From: Metridium senile
Lineage: Eukaryota; Cnidaria; Anthozoa; Actiniaria; Metridiidae
Direction: 5' to 3'
Assembly (NCBI GenBank): GCA_949775045.1
Contig: OX459110.1
Location: forward strand, 14,394,452 to 14,458,451
DNA length: 64,000 bases
Part shown: in pieces, positions 43,576 to 54,777 of the stretch
Position numbering within the stretch: position 1 is the stretch's first letter
How the letters are laid out: each line of letters begins with the position of its first letter
Position numbers and translations under genes: made by a program
Notes under the pieces: generated by a model
Told to the model about the DNA's origin: nothing
Seen by the model: the letters and a program-made list of their open reading frames with translations, nothing else
Databases searched by the model: none

Positions 43576-44977
43576 CCGCCAAAGGGCTGACGAAACAAAC
43601 GAAAATATGTCCGAGATTGTCTCAGGTAATAGGGATGGGGTGGGCTCACCAAGTGTTCTTCGGAAAATATCTTCCGAAGAAAAGAAAAAGGAAGAGCTTG
43701 GTGATGCCATTAGAAAGAAGACATGGCTCAAGCTAAAGATATTGGCGAAGAGCATGCAGGAAAATGAAAAATATGGGGGTACATTCACTTCATTCAATTT
43801 TAGACCAGATGCTTTTGCAATCAGGCATTACCGCGATATGAACGGCCGCCAAAGGCGTTTGACAGAAACGTATATATCAAAGATAAACCCTTCCAACGAG
43901 GTAACACATACGAGCCTTTTTACATTTTAATAACATTCATAATCATTATCTTTCCACCCGTCCTGTCAGCCCTATATGTTAATTAGTTGTGTTTCGTTTT
44001 GGGAGAGAACAATAAAGCATATATTTAAGATAACAGTAGTTTGTGAGGGGGGAGGGGGAGTAACTTACGTTTTCGATTTTTTCGCTCACTTCTCAATATC
44101 AGATCCTGATAATTATTGCGCAGTCCCTTAGCAAACTGAATTTGACCGGGAGATACAAGAAAAATCGCAAAATCACAGAACTAGACTACTGACATGCAAG
44201 GAAATACAAGAGATTCATTAATACTTAATGAGTTTTTTTATTATTGATATCAATAGATGACTAAAGCTCTTGAAAAAGAAAAACAGGACATTCTGAAAAA
44301 AAGATTGTCTCAGGTAATAGGGATGGGGTGGGCTCACCAAGTGTTCTTCAGAAAATATCTTCCGAAGAAAAGAAAAAGGAAGAGCTTGGTGATGCCATTA
44401 CTCCAAGTCTCCTTCGGGTAAAGGAGAAGTTGCAGAAAGAAGACATGGCTCAAGCTAAAGATATTGGCGAAGAGCATGCAGGAAAATGAAAAATATGGGG
44501 GTACATTCACTTCATTCAATTTTAGACCAGATGCTTTTGCAATCAGGCATTACCGCGATATGAACGGCCGCCAAAGGCGTTTTACAGAAACGTATATATC
44601 AAAGATAAAACCTTCCAACGAGGTAACACATACGAGCCTTTTTACATTTTAATAACATTCATAATCATTATCTTTCCACCCGTCCTGTCAGCCCTATATG
44701 TTAATTAGTTGTGTTTCGTTTTGGGAGAGAACAATAAAGCATATATTTAAGATAACAGTAGTTTGTGAGGGGGGAGGGGGAGTAACTAACGTTTTCGATT
44801 TTTTCGCTCACTTCTCAATATCAGATCCTGATAATTATTGCGCAGTCCCTTAGCAAACTGAATTTGACCGGGAGATACAAGAAAAATCGCAAAATCACAG
44901 AACTAGATTACTGACATGCAAGGAAATACAAGAGATTCATTAATACTTAATGAGTTTTTTATTATTGATATCAATAG

Positions 44978-45446
44978 ATGCCTAAAGCTCTTGAGAAAGA
45001 TAAGCAAGATATTCTTAAAAGTTACTGGGATGCTGGATTGACCTCAACCTCAGTAAAAAATTTAAGCCACATTGAAAAAGCGGCGGAAGAGACTGCATTA
45101 ACCATTAAGAAAGTAAAGGTAGGTGTCAATATGTTATTGAGAAATGTCCATTTTGACTTATCAAACAACAAGAAAGGCGGTCCGAATGCACATTTAGTTT
45201 CTGAACTGATCCATGCTCCTTTTCTCCATTTGAGAAAGTTTCTCGGAAAGGGTATATATGAGACATTATTTATTTTACACTTTACTGTCCTTCAATTATG
45301 TTATAGCAATGGATTGGGAACGAGAGAAAACGAAAGGGACTGGCCGGAAAGACAACAGGAAAAATTAAGGAATGCCCCAAGATGCCGAGAAAAACTTCTG
45401 GCTATCAGTTATTTAAATCTGAATTTTTTAGATCAGAATGTAAGGG
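44978..45446 (+). CDS. Homeodomain-like plus HMG-box protein, first two exons (best copy)
   Basis: Exon 1 is 44978-45118 (ATG, 47 codons: MPKALEKDKQDILKSYWDAG through KKVK). Exon 2 is 45307-45446, joined in phase 0 over a 188-bp intron (GTAGGT...TTATAG). The exon 1/2 join gives KKVK/QWIGNERKRKG, which matches helix 3 of homeodomains (V-K-x-W-x-x-N-x-R). Upstream residues supply helices 1 and 2 with a loop (SYWDAGLTSTSVKNL). Exon 2 then begins an HMG box (PRKTSGYQLFKSEFF). The rest of the HMG box (AFRKKANALW...EVQEYRQRADE in other copies) is not adjacent here because a MITE-containing repeat follows the donor. Such an architecture would be a DNA-binding protein; combined homeodomain-like and HMG modules are unusual as far as I know. 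Whether this copy is expressed is unknown. The acceptor TCAATAG just before ATG suggests a further upstream exon. Confidence 0.6.
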
Positions 45447-45454
45447 TTAGTATA

Positions 45455-45985
45455 GGAAATCGCACGATCTTGAGTACAATTCGTAATTGATAGGTACGAG
45501 CGATGTTTTGAACGTTTTCAAAACAATTGGATAACTTTTTAAAACATCACGAGTATCTATTAATTACAAATTGTACAAGAAGATATTGTGCGATTTTTTT
45601 ATTGATAATATACTGAAAAACTAATCGACTGATATATTGGGTGTGTTCACAAGGTTGATTGTGAGATATCAGTATAAGGCTATTACCAGGATTATATAGT
45701 TCCACCCGGTCTGCTGATGATCAATGCCGCCCCAGACTCTTAGAATGTATAGGTAATGTAATGAAATTTGTAACACTGTATAAAATGTTGGCTTAACTTT
45801 ACTGACGTGTCGAGCTTTAGCCCTTCTTTTACTCCGACGCAGGGCTAAAGCTCGAAACGTCAGTAAAGTTAAGTCAACATTTTTTACGGTGTTACAAATT
45901 TCACTCTATCATCTATCGTTTATATCAAACACCTACGCCGCCTATACTAGTTTACTCGCTAGTTTCCATTTATATGTTAGAATGT
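45455..45985. repeat. Composite repeat R1 with an internal palindrome
   Basis: Begins with the MITE family of 21700 (GGAAATCGCACGATCTTGA). Next is CAGGATTATA-containing DNA, then a palindrome (about 45755-45907) with arms GGCTTAACTTTACTGACG and GGGCTAAAGCTCGAAACGTC, ending in CCGCCTATACTAGTTTACTC. The same composite is at 61228-61795, and its last part is at 1385-1510. Confidence 0.8.
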
Positions 45986-46078
45986 ATGTCTTCCCCTGAT
46001 TTTCAAAACCTACATAAAACATGTTTTTCAACGGCCATACTTACAGTACTTCTTAGGCCGTTTATTTTTATTTTTATT

Positions 46079-47288
46079 ATGGCAAATGAAGAATTAATTG
46101 ATCCTATTACCAAACAAAACTCTACAAGATTGGAATCTATGTGCGTTGTGTCAAAAAAAAAACACTAAAGAAAAGCTAGTAGATACACAAAAGAGCAAAC
46201 TTAAACTCGATGTTGGTAAAAGCTATAATACGTTGGCCGAAAAGCTACTGCAGTTTCAAGACCTTGGCGAAGTTCCTATTAGTGTCCCGTTATCAAACCT
46301 TGATGATGGAAGTGGTATTGAGTCTACACTTCGAAGAAATAAAGCATGTTGGCATAAGTCATGCTTTAATAGCTGTAGCGAGATGAAATTTCAGAGAGCA
46401 AAGAAGAGAAAACTTAAATGTGAGACAGGTGACGAAGCTGAGACAATGGATAGTGTTTCGTGTGAACAAGAGGCTTCAATGGATGTAAGTCATGTAAGTC
46501 CCATCAAAAAGACACGGTTAATAACTGCCGAATTACTAGGAGTAAGTGATAATGAACATGAAATTCAGTGTAAAGTGTGTTTCTTTTGTAACAAATCTGA
46601 AGGGAAAATGCATAGAGCCTCAACTTTTGAATTAGACAACAAAGTTAAATCTGCTGCCATGAAGGCTCAAAACTGGACTCTAGTAGGAAAACTGGCATCA
46701 GGTGACATGCATGCAATGGATGTTGACTACCACTTGACATGCTTAACATCCTTATATAATTCTGCCCGTAGCTTAGAAAGTGATACTAATAATGGTACTA
46801 GTGATGTCGAGCAAAAACGCCCTCTAGAGGCCATTGCGTTTGCAGAACTGACAATGTTTGTAGAGGAAAGTGTAGCTGAAGGAACGACAGTTTTTCTTTT
46901 ATCTGATTTAGTTAAGCTTTATACAACCCGGTTACAACAGCTTCAGCTTAGCCTTCATGTCCAAGGAAGAGTCAATTCAACCAGGCTTAAAGAAAGGCTC
47001 ATGGCACAGATACCCGACTTGTATGCACATACGGACGGTAAGGAGGTGCGACTAGCATTTACTAAAGATGTTGGTCAAGCTCTGAAGTTTATGCAAGAGA
47101 ATAGTAGTGTGGATGAAGCAGCTATGATCCTTGCAAAAGCAGCATCACTTATCAGAAAAGATCTATTTAGAACTGACTACTCTTTTGATGGTACATTTGA
47201 ACAAGGCTGTCAAGGCAACGAACGAAAACGCCAGGGCCTGGCAAGAAAGTCCACAGAAAAAAATAAAGAAATGTCTCAGGATGCCTAG
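46079..47288 (+). pseudogene. Orphan Cys/His-rich protein, copy 2, frameshifted start and chimeric end
   Basis: The body is open from about 46098 to 47288 (about 396 codons) and carries all blocks of copy 1 plus a longer middle: ALCQ...ACWHKSCFNSC, CKVCFFCNKSEGKMHRAST, DYHLTCLTSLYNSARSLESD, AFAELTMFVEESVAEGTTVF, LLSDLVKLYTTRLQQLQLSL, and SLIRKDLFRTDYSFDGTFEQ. The initiator ATG at 46079 is out of frame because of one extra A (CCTATTACC instead of CCTTTACC), and an A-run after TGTC is three bases longer. The body ends by fusing GCQ to GNERKRQGLARKST of the homeodomain/HMG family. Without the original start it is probably not translated as a full protein. Confidence 0.65.
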
Positions 47289-47784
47289 GAAAACTTCTGG
47301 GTATCAGATGTTCAAATCAGAATTTTTTACATCTAGTCCGGATGTTAAGCAGCTAAAAAGGTCAAGATTGTTCAAATTGGTGATAGAAGCATGAAAATTT
47401 GCCTGTATGTTGTTTGAGGCGTGTAGATCAAAAAACGATCGAGTCCCACTCAAAATCAATAATATTAACGCTTATCTAAGGCTATTAAAAAGTGTGGTCA
47501 GCAGTGCAAATTGCAGGCTCAGTAATTAATCTTGAAATAAATAAAATATGCACAAGACGGGTTTTAAAATACTCTGATTGTTATTTATTTGACCTATTAT
47601 TTAACTGACCTGTGTTTTGTTCAGAAATTATTTAAATTTGACTGATTTAGAGGGATATTTTGCAGAGGTATATCAAATACATGTTTGGGTTTCCTGTGTT
47701 GCGAGGAACGCCCGTTTACTTTTGCCATGTTTTTCAACGGCCATACTTACAGTACTTCTTAGGCCGTTTATTTTTATTTTTATT

Positions 47785-48994
47785 ATGGCAAATGAAGAAT
47801 TAATTGATCCTATTACCAAACAAAACTCTACAAGATTGGAATCTATGTGCGTTGTGTCAAAAAAAAAACACTAAAGAAAAGCTAGTAGATACACAAAAGA
47901 GCAAACTTAAACTCGATGTTGGTAAAGGCTATAATACGTTGGCCGAAAAGCTACTGCAGTTTCAAGACCTTGGCGAAGTTCCTATTAGTGTCCCGTTATC
48001 AAACCTTGATGATGGAAGTGGTATTGAGTCTACACTTCGAAGAAATAAAGCATGTTGGCATAAGTCATGCTTTAATAGCTGTAGCGAGATGAAATTTCAG
48101 AGAGCAAAGAAGAGAAAACTTAAATGTGAGACAGGTGACGAAGCTGAGACAATGGATAGTGTTTCGTGTGAACAAGAGGCTTCAATGGATGTAAGTCATG
48201 TAAGTCCCATCAAAAAGACACGGTTAATAACTGCCGAATTACTAGGAGTAAGTGATAATGAACATGAAATTCAGTGTAAAGTGTGTTTCTTTTGTAACAA
48301 ATCTGAAGGGAAAATGCATAGAGCCTCAACTTTTGAATTAGACAACAAAGTTAAATCTGCTGCCATGAAGGCTCAAAACTGGACTCTAGTAGGAAAACTG
48401 GCATCAGGTGACATGCATGCAATGGATGTTGACTACCACTTGACATGCTTAACATCCTTATATAATTCTGCCCGTAGCTTAGAAAGTGATACTAATAATG
48501 GTACTAGTGATGTCGAGCAAAAACGCCCTCTAGAGGCCATTGCGTTTGCAGAACTGACAATGTTTGTAGAGGAAAGTGTAGCTGAAGGAACGACAGTTTT
48601 TCTTTTATCTGATTTAGTTAAGCTTTATACAACCCGGTTACAACAGCTTCAGCTTAGCCTTCATGTCCAAGGAAGAGTCAATTCAACCAGGCTTAAAGAA
48701 AGGCTCATGGCACAGATACCCGACTTGTATGCACATACGGACGGTAAGGAGGTGCGACTAGCATTTACTAAAGATGTTGGTCAAGCTCTGAAGTTTATGC
48801 AAGAGAATAGTAGTGTGGATGAAGCAGCTATGATCCTTGCAAAAGCAGCATCACTTATCAGAAAAGATCTATTTAGAACTGACTACTCTTTTGATGGTAC
48901 ATTTGAACAAGGCTGTCAAGGCAACGAACGAAAACGCCAGGGCCTGGCAAGAAAGTCCACAGAAAAAAATAAAGAAATGTCTCAGGATGCCTAG
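47785..48994 (+). pseudogene. Orphan Cys/His-rich protein, copy 3
   Basis: Same structure as copy 2, shifted by 1706 bp. It shares the +1 frameshift after the ATG at 47785 and the chimeric end, and differs in the body only at the Ser/Gly position after DVGK. The shared lesion shows that it existed before amplification. Confidence 0.65.
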
Positions 48995-49490
48995 GAAAAC
49001 TTCTGGGTATCAGATGTTCAAATCAGAATTTTTTACATCTAGTCCGGATGTTAAGCAGCTAAAAAGGTCAAGATTGTTCAAATTGGTGATAGAAGCATGA
49101 AAATTTGCCTGTATGTTGTTTGAGGCGTGTAGATCAAAAAACGATCGAGTCCCACTCAAAATCAATAATATTAACGCTTATCTAAGGCTATTAAAAAGTG
49201 TGGTCAGCAGTGCAAATTGCAGGCTCAGTAATTAATCTTGAAATAAATAAAATATGCACAAGACGGGTTTTAAAATACTCTGATTGTTATTTATTTGACC
49301 TATTATTTAACTGACCTGTGTTTTGTTCAGAAATTATTTAAATTTGACTGATTTAGAGGGATATTTTGCAGAGGTATATCAAATACATGTTTGGGTTTCC
49401 TGTGTTGCGAGGAACGCCCGTTTACTTTTGCCATGTTTTTCAACGGCCATACTTACAGTACTTCTTAGGCCGTTTATTTTTATTTTTATT

Positions 49491-50700
49491 ATGGCAAATG
49501 AAGAATTAATTGATCCTATTACCAAACAAAACTCTACAAGATTGGAATCTATGTGCGTTGTGTCAAAAAAAAAACACTAAAGAAAAGCTAGTAGATACAC
49601 AAAAGAGCAAACTTAAACTCGATGTTGGTAAAGGCTATAATACGTTGGCCGAAAAGCTACTGCAGTTTCAAGACCTTGGCGAAGTTCCTATTAGTGTCCC
49701 GTTATCAAACCTTGATGATGGAAGTGGTATTGAGTCTACACTTCGAAGAAATAAAGCATGTTGGCATAAGTCATGCTTTAATAGCTGTAGCGAGATGAAA
49801 TTTCAGAGAGCAAAGAAGAGAAAACTTAAATGTGAGACAGGTGACGAAGCTGAGACAATGGATAGTGTTTCGTGTGAACAAGAGGCTTCAATGGATGTAA
49901 GTCATGTAAGTCCCATCAAAAAGACACGGTTAATAACTGCCGAATTACTAGGAGTAAGTGATAATGAACATGAAATTCAGTGTAAAGTGTGTTTCTTTTG
50001 TAACAAATCTGAAGGGAAAATGCATAGAGCCTCAACTTTTGAATTAGACAACAAAGTTAAATCTGCTGCCATGAAGGCTCAAAACTGGACTCTAGTAGGA
50101 AAACTGGCATCAGGTGACATGCATGCAATGGATGTTGACTACCACTTGACATGCTTAACATCCTTATATAATTCTGCCCGTAGCTTAGAAAGTGATACTA
50201 ATAATGGTACTAGTGATGTCGAGCAAAAACGCCCTCTAGAGGCCATTGCGTTTGCAGAACTGACAATGTTTGTAGAGGAAAGTGTAGCTGAAGGAACGAC
50301 AGTTTTTCTTTTATCTGATTTAGTTAAGCTTTATACAACCCGGTTACAACAGCTTCAGCTTAGCCTTCATGTCCAAGGAAGAGTCAATTCAACCAGGCTT
50401 AAAGAAAGGCTCATGGCACAGATACCCGACTTGTATGCACATACGGACGGTAAGGAGGTGCGACTAGCATTTACTAAAGATGTTGGTCAAGCTCTGAAGT
50501 TTATGCAAGAGAATAGTAGTGTGGATGAAGCAGCTATGATCCTTGCAAAAGCAGCATCACTTATCAGAAAAGATCTATTTAGAACTGACTACTCTTTTGA
50601 TGGTACATTTGAACAAGGCTGTCAAGGCAACGAACGAAAACGCCAGGGCCTGGCAAGAAAGTCCACAGAAAAAAATAAAGAAATGTCTCAGGATGCCTAG
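49491..50700 (+). pseudogene. Orphan Cys/His-rich protein, copy 4
   Basis: The third full array unit. The predicted product of the body is identical to copy 3; same frameshifted ATG (49491) and same chimeric C terminus. Confidence 0.65.
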
Positions 50701-51196
50701 GAAAACTTCTGGGTATCAGATGTTCAAATCAGAATTTTTTACATCTAGTCCGGATGTTAAGCAGCTAAAAAGGTCAAGATTGTTCAAATTGGTGATAGAA
50801 GCATGAAAATTTGCCTGTATGTTGTTTGAGGCGTGTAGATCAAAAAACGATCGAGTCCCACTCAAAATCAATAATATTAACGCTTATCTAAGGCTATTAA
50901 AAAGTGTGGTCAGCAGTGCAAATTGCAGGCTCAGTAATTAATCTTGAAATAAATAAAATATGCACAAGACGGGTTTTAAAATACTCTGATTGTTATTTAT
51001 TTGACCTATTATTTAACTGACCTGTGTTTTGTTCAGAAATTATTTCAATTTGACTGATTTAGAGGGATATTTTGCAGAGGTATATCAAATACATGTTTGG
51101 GTTTCCTGTGTTGCGAGGAACGCCCGTTTACTTTTGCCATGTTTTTCAACGGCCATACTTACAGTACTTCTTAGGCCGTTTATTTTTATTTTTATT

Positions 51197-51814
51197 ATGG
51201 CAAATGAAGAATTAATTGATCCTATTACCAAACAAAACTCTACAAGATTGGAATCTATGTGCGTTGTGTCAAAAAAAAAACACTAAAGAAAAGCTAGTAG
51301 ATACACAAAAGAGCAAACTTAAACTCGATGTTGGTAAAGGCTATAATACGTTGGCCGAAAAGCTACTGCAGTTTCAAGACCTTGGCGAAGTTCCTATTAG
51401 TGTCCCGTTATCAAACCTTGATGATGGAAGTGGTATTGAGTCTACACTTCGAAGAAATAAAGCATGTTGGCATAAGTCATGCTTTAATAGCTGTAGCGAG
51501 ATGAAATTTCAGAGAGCAAACTTGAAGAAACTTGTAAGTTGTTATTGTAGGTTATTCGTAAATCATGTCTTAAAGTAGTTGCGTTGGCCGAAAAGCTACT
51601 GCAGTTTCAAGACCTTGGCGAAGTTCCTATTAGTGTCCCGTTATCAAACCTTGATGATGGAAGTGGTATTGAGTCTACACTTCGAAGAAATAAAGCATGT
51701 TGGCATAAGTCATGCTTTAATAGCTGTAGCGAGATGAAATTTCAGAGAGCAAACTTGAAGAAACTTGTAAGTTGTTATTGTAGGTTATTCGTAAATCATG
51801 TCTTAAAGTAGTTG
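51197..51814 (+). pseudogene. Orphan Cys/His-rich protein, copy 5 fragment with internal 233-bp duplication
   Basis: Starts like copies 2-4 but keeps only the first Cys/His block. After MKFQRA it switches to NLKKL and a GTAAGTTG donor-like sequence, which may be the original exon end of the family. The segment 51349-51581 (from TTGGCCGAAAAGC to TTAAAGTAGTT) is directly repeated at 51582-51814. Confidence 0.65.
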
Positions 51815-51839
51815 TGTTATATCGTTGACATTTTTTTTT

Positions 51840-52615
51840 TCTTTCGCACCAAGACTGATACCACCTTAAAGGAACAAACTTGCAAAATTGAAGTGAAGGT
51901 AGTATACCAATGTACTGTCAGTGATCGGCCAGTAACTGAATTGTAACATAACATCTATTTATTTTTTCTTTAGTTAGGACAGCGATGATAAAAAGGTCGA
52001 CAATGAAACAAAAAAAGAGGTGAGTGTGCTTTAATAGCTTGTTAATAGGAAATCACATTCCTTATGCAATAATGTAATTACAAGCACTGTTGAAAAATAC
52101 AGATTGAAGAGCTAATGAAAAGACAAAAAAAAGAAATCGTATTTTATCAAGACGATTTGATGTGCAGCATTAAAGACCTTGGAACACTAAGCGGGGATAA
52201 CTGTTGAAACCAACAATGACTCTTCAGCTGAAACTGGTACCTCTTTCATGGAACCAAGAGGATCAAACAGCCAAGGTACAAAGTAACTATATGCCATACG
52301 TTCGTTGTCACAATGTTTAAGAAATCTCTTGTCTTCAGTCTCTGTACATGTTTTACGTTCTTTACTACAGGAATGTCACCCTTGGACCCCATAGCTGGCC
52401 AAGATTTCCAGCTAAAGGACAAAAGTGGCAAGGTGATATGCCAGGGACTTATGTCAAATTATTACTACTTCAAAACGAGGAACATGCAACTGATAAATCG
52501 AATACAAATTGTGGTAAGGCAATGCCTTAGTTCTCTTTCGATGTTTTTCAATACAGAGTCGGGTATGAAATATGTCAATGTTTTTAGTCCAGTGACTTCA
52601 TTTTAAATTCAATCG
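51840..52615 (+). pseudogene. Cluster of small exon-like segments (coiled-coil and C-terminal module)
   Basis: Segments bounded by AG and GT: about 51854-51898 (TTLKEQTCKIEVK); about 51976-52020 (Asp/Lys-rich, KKVDNETKKE); about 52103-52203 (IEELMKRQKKEIVFYQDDLM, coil-like); about 52205-52275 (FMEPRGSNSQ). A block from about 52371 reads LDPIAGQDFQLKDKSGKV in one frame or NVTLGPHSWPRFPAKGQKWQ in another. The last two have counterparts at 62694-63011. The family is not recognised; the position suggests it is the 3' part of one of the mosaic genes. Confidence 0.4.
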
Positions 52616-53640
52616 TGAAATGATATTTTGACCTGTAATTTAGTATTACTTATATTTGTCTTGTATCGTTACAGCAGATTGAAAAGGTGTGATGGAGTCA
52701 GTGATCTTCGGTTCACCAGTGATATAGGCTATAGGCTATAGTAAGTCAGTAAATAGATAAATAAATAAATATTGGAGTTTGAATATCAGTTTTTGAATGA
52801 AACTATTTTATATATAATTATATAAAATAAAAAATATATTTTGGTGCAACATGAATATCACAGAATACCTGGCGTACAATGTATCAATGTACTCTTAAAC
52901 AAAGTGATTATATATTTTTAGAAAGTACAAGAATACCAGGGTTAAAAAGGGCGTAGGATTATATGGCCTGTCTTAAGATGGAGCATGCTTGTCCAGTAAT
53001 GAATTAAGAACATAATTGTATTGAGTAGAAAGATCATTAAGATCATTTGATGGACAAGAAATTAAAGAAGAGTCCAAAAGATTATTTAAAAATTGATCAT
53101 AGTAATTACGGCATTTAGAAACAATGTGTTGAAAAGGTCTCTTCTTAATCGATAGATTGCCCAGAACAGCACAATGGTCAGAAATGAGAGGATGAGAAAC
53201 CAGAATATCATATCACATAATCATCAGACCTAGTGATAATCAGATTAAGAATATGTCTATCACTATAGGTTGGTTGTTTAACATATGAAAATTAAAATCA
53301 CCAACTTAAAGAAAAGAACCAGAGACAGTTGAAAACCGTTCAAGAAAAATAGTAAATTCATCAAAAAACATGTTATTAATAGAAAGCCTATTACGATTGG
53401 AAAGAGGCCTGTAAATAACAAAAATTGAAGTATTCCCATGTGAAGATTTTGATATCCATGCCCATGAACTCAAAATATAAATTTGAATTGTTTAAAATAA
53501 AGGTTTGAAAGTTTTAAAGAACTTTTATATAATAAAAACAACTCCTCTACCTTGTCTAGGAGTATGTTGAAATATGTAACCTTTTGGAGTGAGCTCATTT
53601 TCAATAACTTTCATTTAGAATAACTGCTTTATATTACATA
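52616..53640 (-). mobile_element. LINE endonuclease fragment, minus strand
   Basis: Between about 53400 and 53080 the minus strand reads, with frameshifts, FFDEFTIFLERFSTVSGSFL, VGDFNFHML, and VSHPLISDHCAVLGNLSIKK. The GDFN and SDH motifs mark the exonuclease-endonuclease-phosphatase domain of LINE ORF2 (APE type). The rest (52616-53000 and beyond 53500) is AT-rich with no clear features. The exact LINE limits are unresolved. Confidence 0.7.
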
Positions 53641-54130
53641 TTGATCTTGAATTCAATAAACACAATTTAGAAAATGTTTCAATTACCTTGATTTGAGGTA
53701 GAAGGATTCATTCCAAGCTGATGCCTTGAAGAACAGGTTGTAGTTGAATACGCCCTTCGTTCCACTTGATTGGAGCCGCCGTTGCGAAATAAGTTTTCGC
53801 TACCAAAATCCTGAGAGATTATCGTTTTTATAGGTACGTAGATCAGCTTTTCCGATTCCCAAAGACTTTCCACCAAGTTTACCTCTGGAGGAGCGTAGAA
53901 TGCCAAGACTTTTCGGTTCCAAGTTGAAGAAGGAAGAAGCGAAGAACAAACATGGCGGGAAATTTGAAAGTCATTCGAAAATTTCCACCAGAAACAACGG
54001 GAAACAAGAACATTTCTTGACTAATAAATCATATTCAAGGACCAAATAACAGTAGAAGTAACTTATTAAGTAAAAACTGTTATAAAGATCAAAATGAAAG
54101 CTTAAAATTGAAAAATTTGCTGGAGCTAGT
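53641..54130. other. Intergenic DNA left of the Harbinger element
   Basis: No gene was recognised; a minus ORF at 53679-53906 lacks any family signal. It ends with AGT (54128-54130), a possible target-site copy. Confidence 0.4.
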
Positions 54131-54777
54131 AGAGACCTTTAGATTTGAGAACGAGAACGAAGACGAGTACGAGTTTTGAACGCGCGCTAATAGTGCGCAT
54201 GCGTGAGCTAGCGTGACAATGTCACGGCGCGGGAAACTCGTTGTGCGCCGCGCGTCGACAACGAAATTTTGGCAAAAAGTCGTTCTGAAGAAAACGAGAT
54301 TTGAAAGGTGAGTATTTTTATTTTTATTTCACTAAATTCCTTTCAAAAGTTGACACAACTACCCTTCGTTTACTAATAAAAGTTTTCTACAAATAAAATT
54401 ATGTACCAAAATACGTTTTCAATTATTTTTGTAGAGTTTTACTAGTATACAAATATCTTTTGTTGTAGTTAGAAAGTTGCCGTCTCGATCGTGAAGTAAA
54501 CAAAGCAATAATCCACAAATATAATTTGAAATAGCATTTGAATCAAGTGTTTACTTAGAATATTGCTTAAAGCAAACTTTACGAAGTTCATGAACATAAA
54601 TTATATCCTTGTAGCCGGACTTTTCAACTAAAAACCTGAATTGTTTATCAACAATTTGCTTGATTTTATGAAAAAAAACTATTAGTGACAGTAATCATAA
54701 AAAGATAGGAAGGATATTACAAATAAGAAATTAATTACGTTGACTTTATGTTGTGATAACTGTATTTGTTTGTAGAC

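Larger units (their letters stand above)
40498..45118 (+). repeat. Tandem array of about 1.62-kb units with LINE 3' ends
   Basis: Unit marks (AAAGATATTRGCGAAGAGCA) are at 40498, 42111, 43733 and 44456. The first two units (1613 and 1622 bp) contain: the KILAKSMQE...YRDMNGRQRR module; a noncoding block with GAGGGGGGAGGGGGAG; homeodomain-like exon 1 carrying a small frameshifting insertion (TAGAACCTCAGT); a LINE 3' fragment (41173-41955, 42787-43575); and the linker module. The third unit (723 bp) lacks the LINE. The fourth leads into the best homeodomain/HMG copy. Units are nearly identical, so the duplications are recent or assembly-related. Confidence 0.85.
46020..51580 (+). repeat. Tandem array, 3.25 units of exactly 1706 bp
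   Basis: Equivalent bases recur at +1706 (for example initiator-like ATGs at 46079, 47785, 49491 and 51197). Each unit contains the orphan Cys/His-rich gene, its fusion to a homeodomain/HMG fragment, and about 500 bp of flank. Units are almost identical: the first unit has Ser where the others have Gly after DVGK, and flank substitutions such as TTTAAATTTG/TTTCAATTTG. The partial fourth unit ends in a different exon end (KFQRANLKKL). The flank between units also precedes copy 1 at 39300-39740, so the ancestral unit spans there. Confidence 0.92.
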
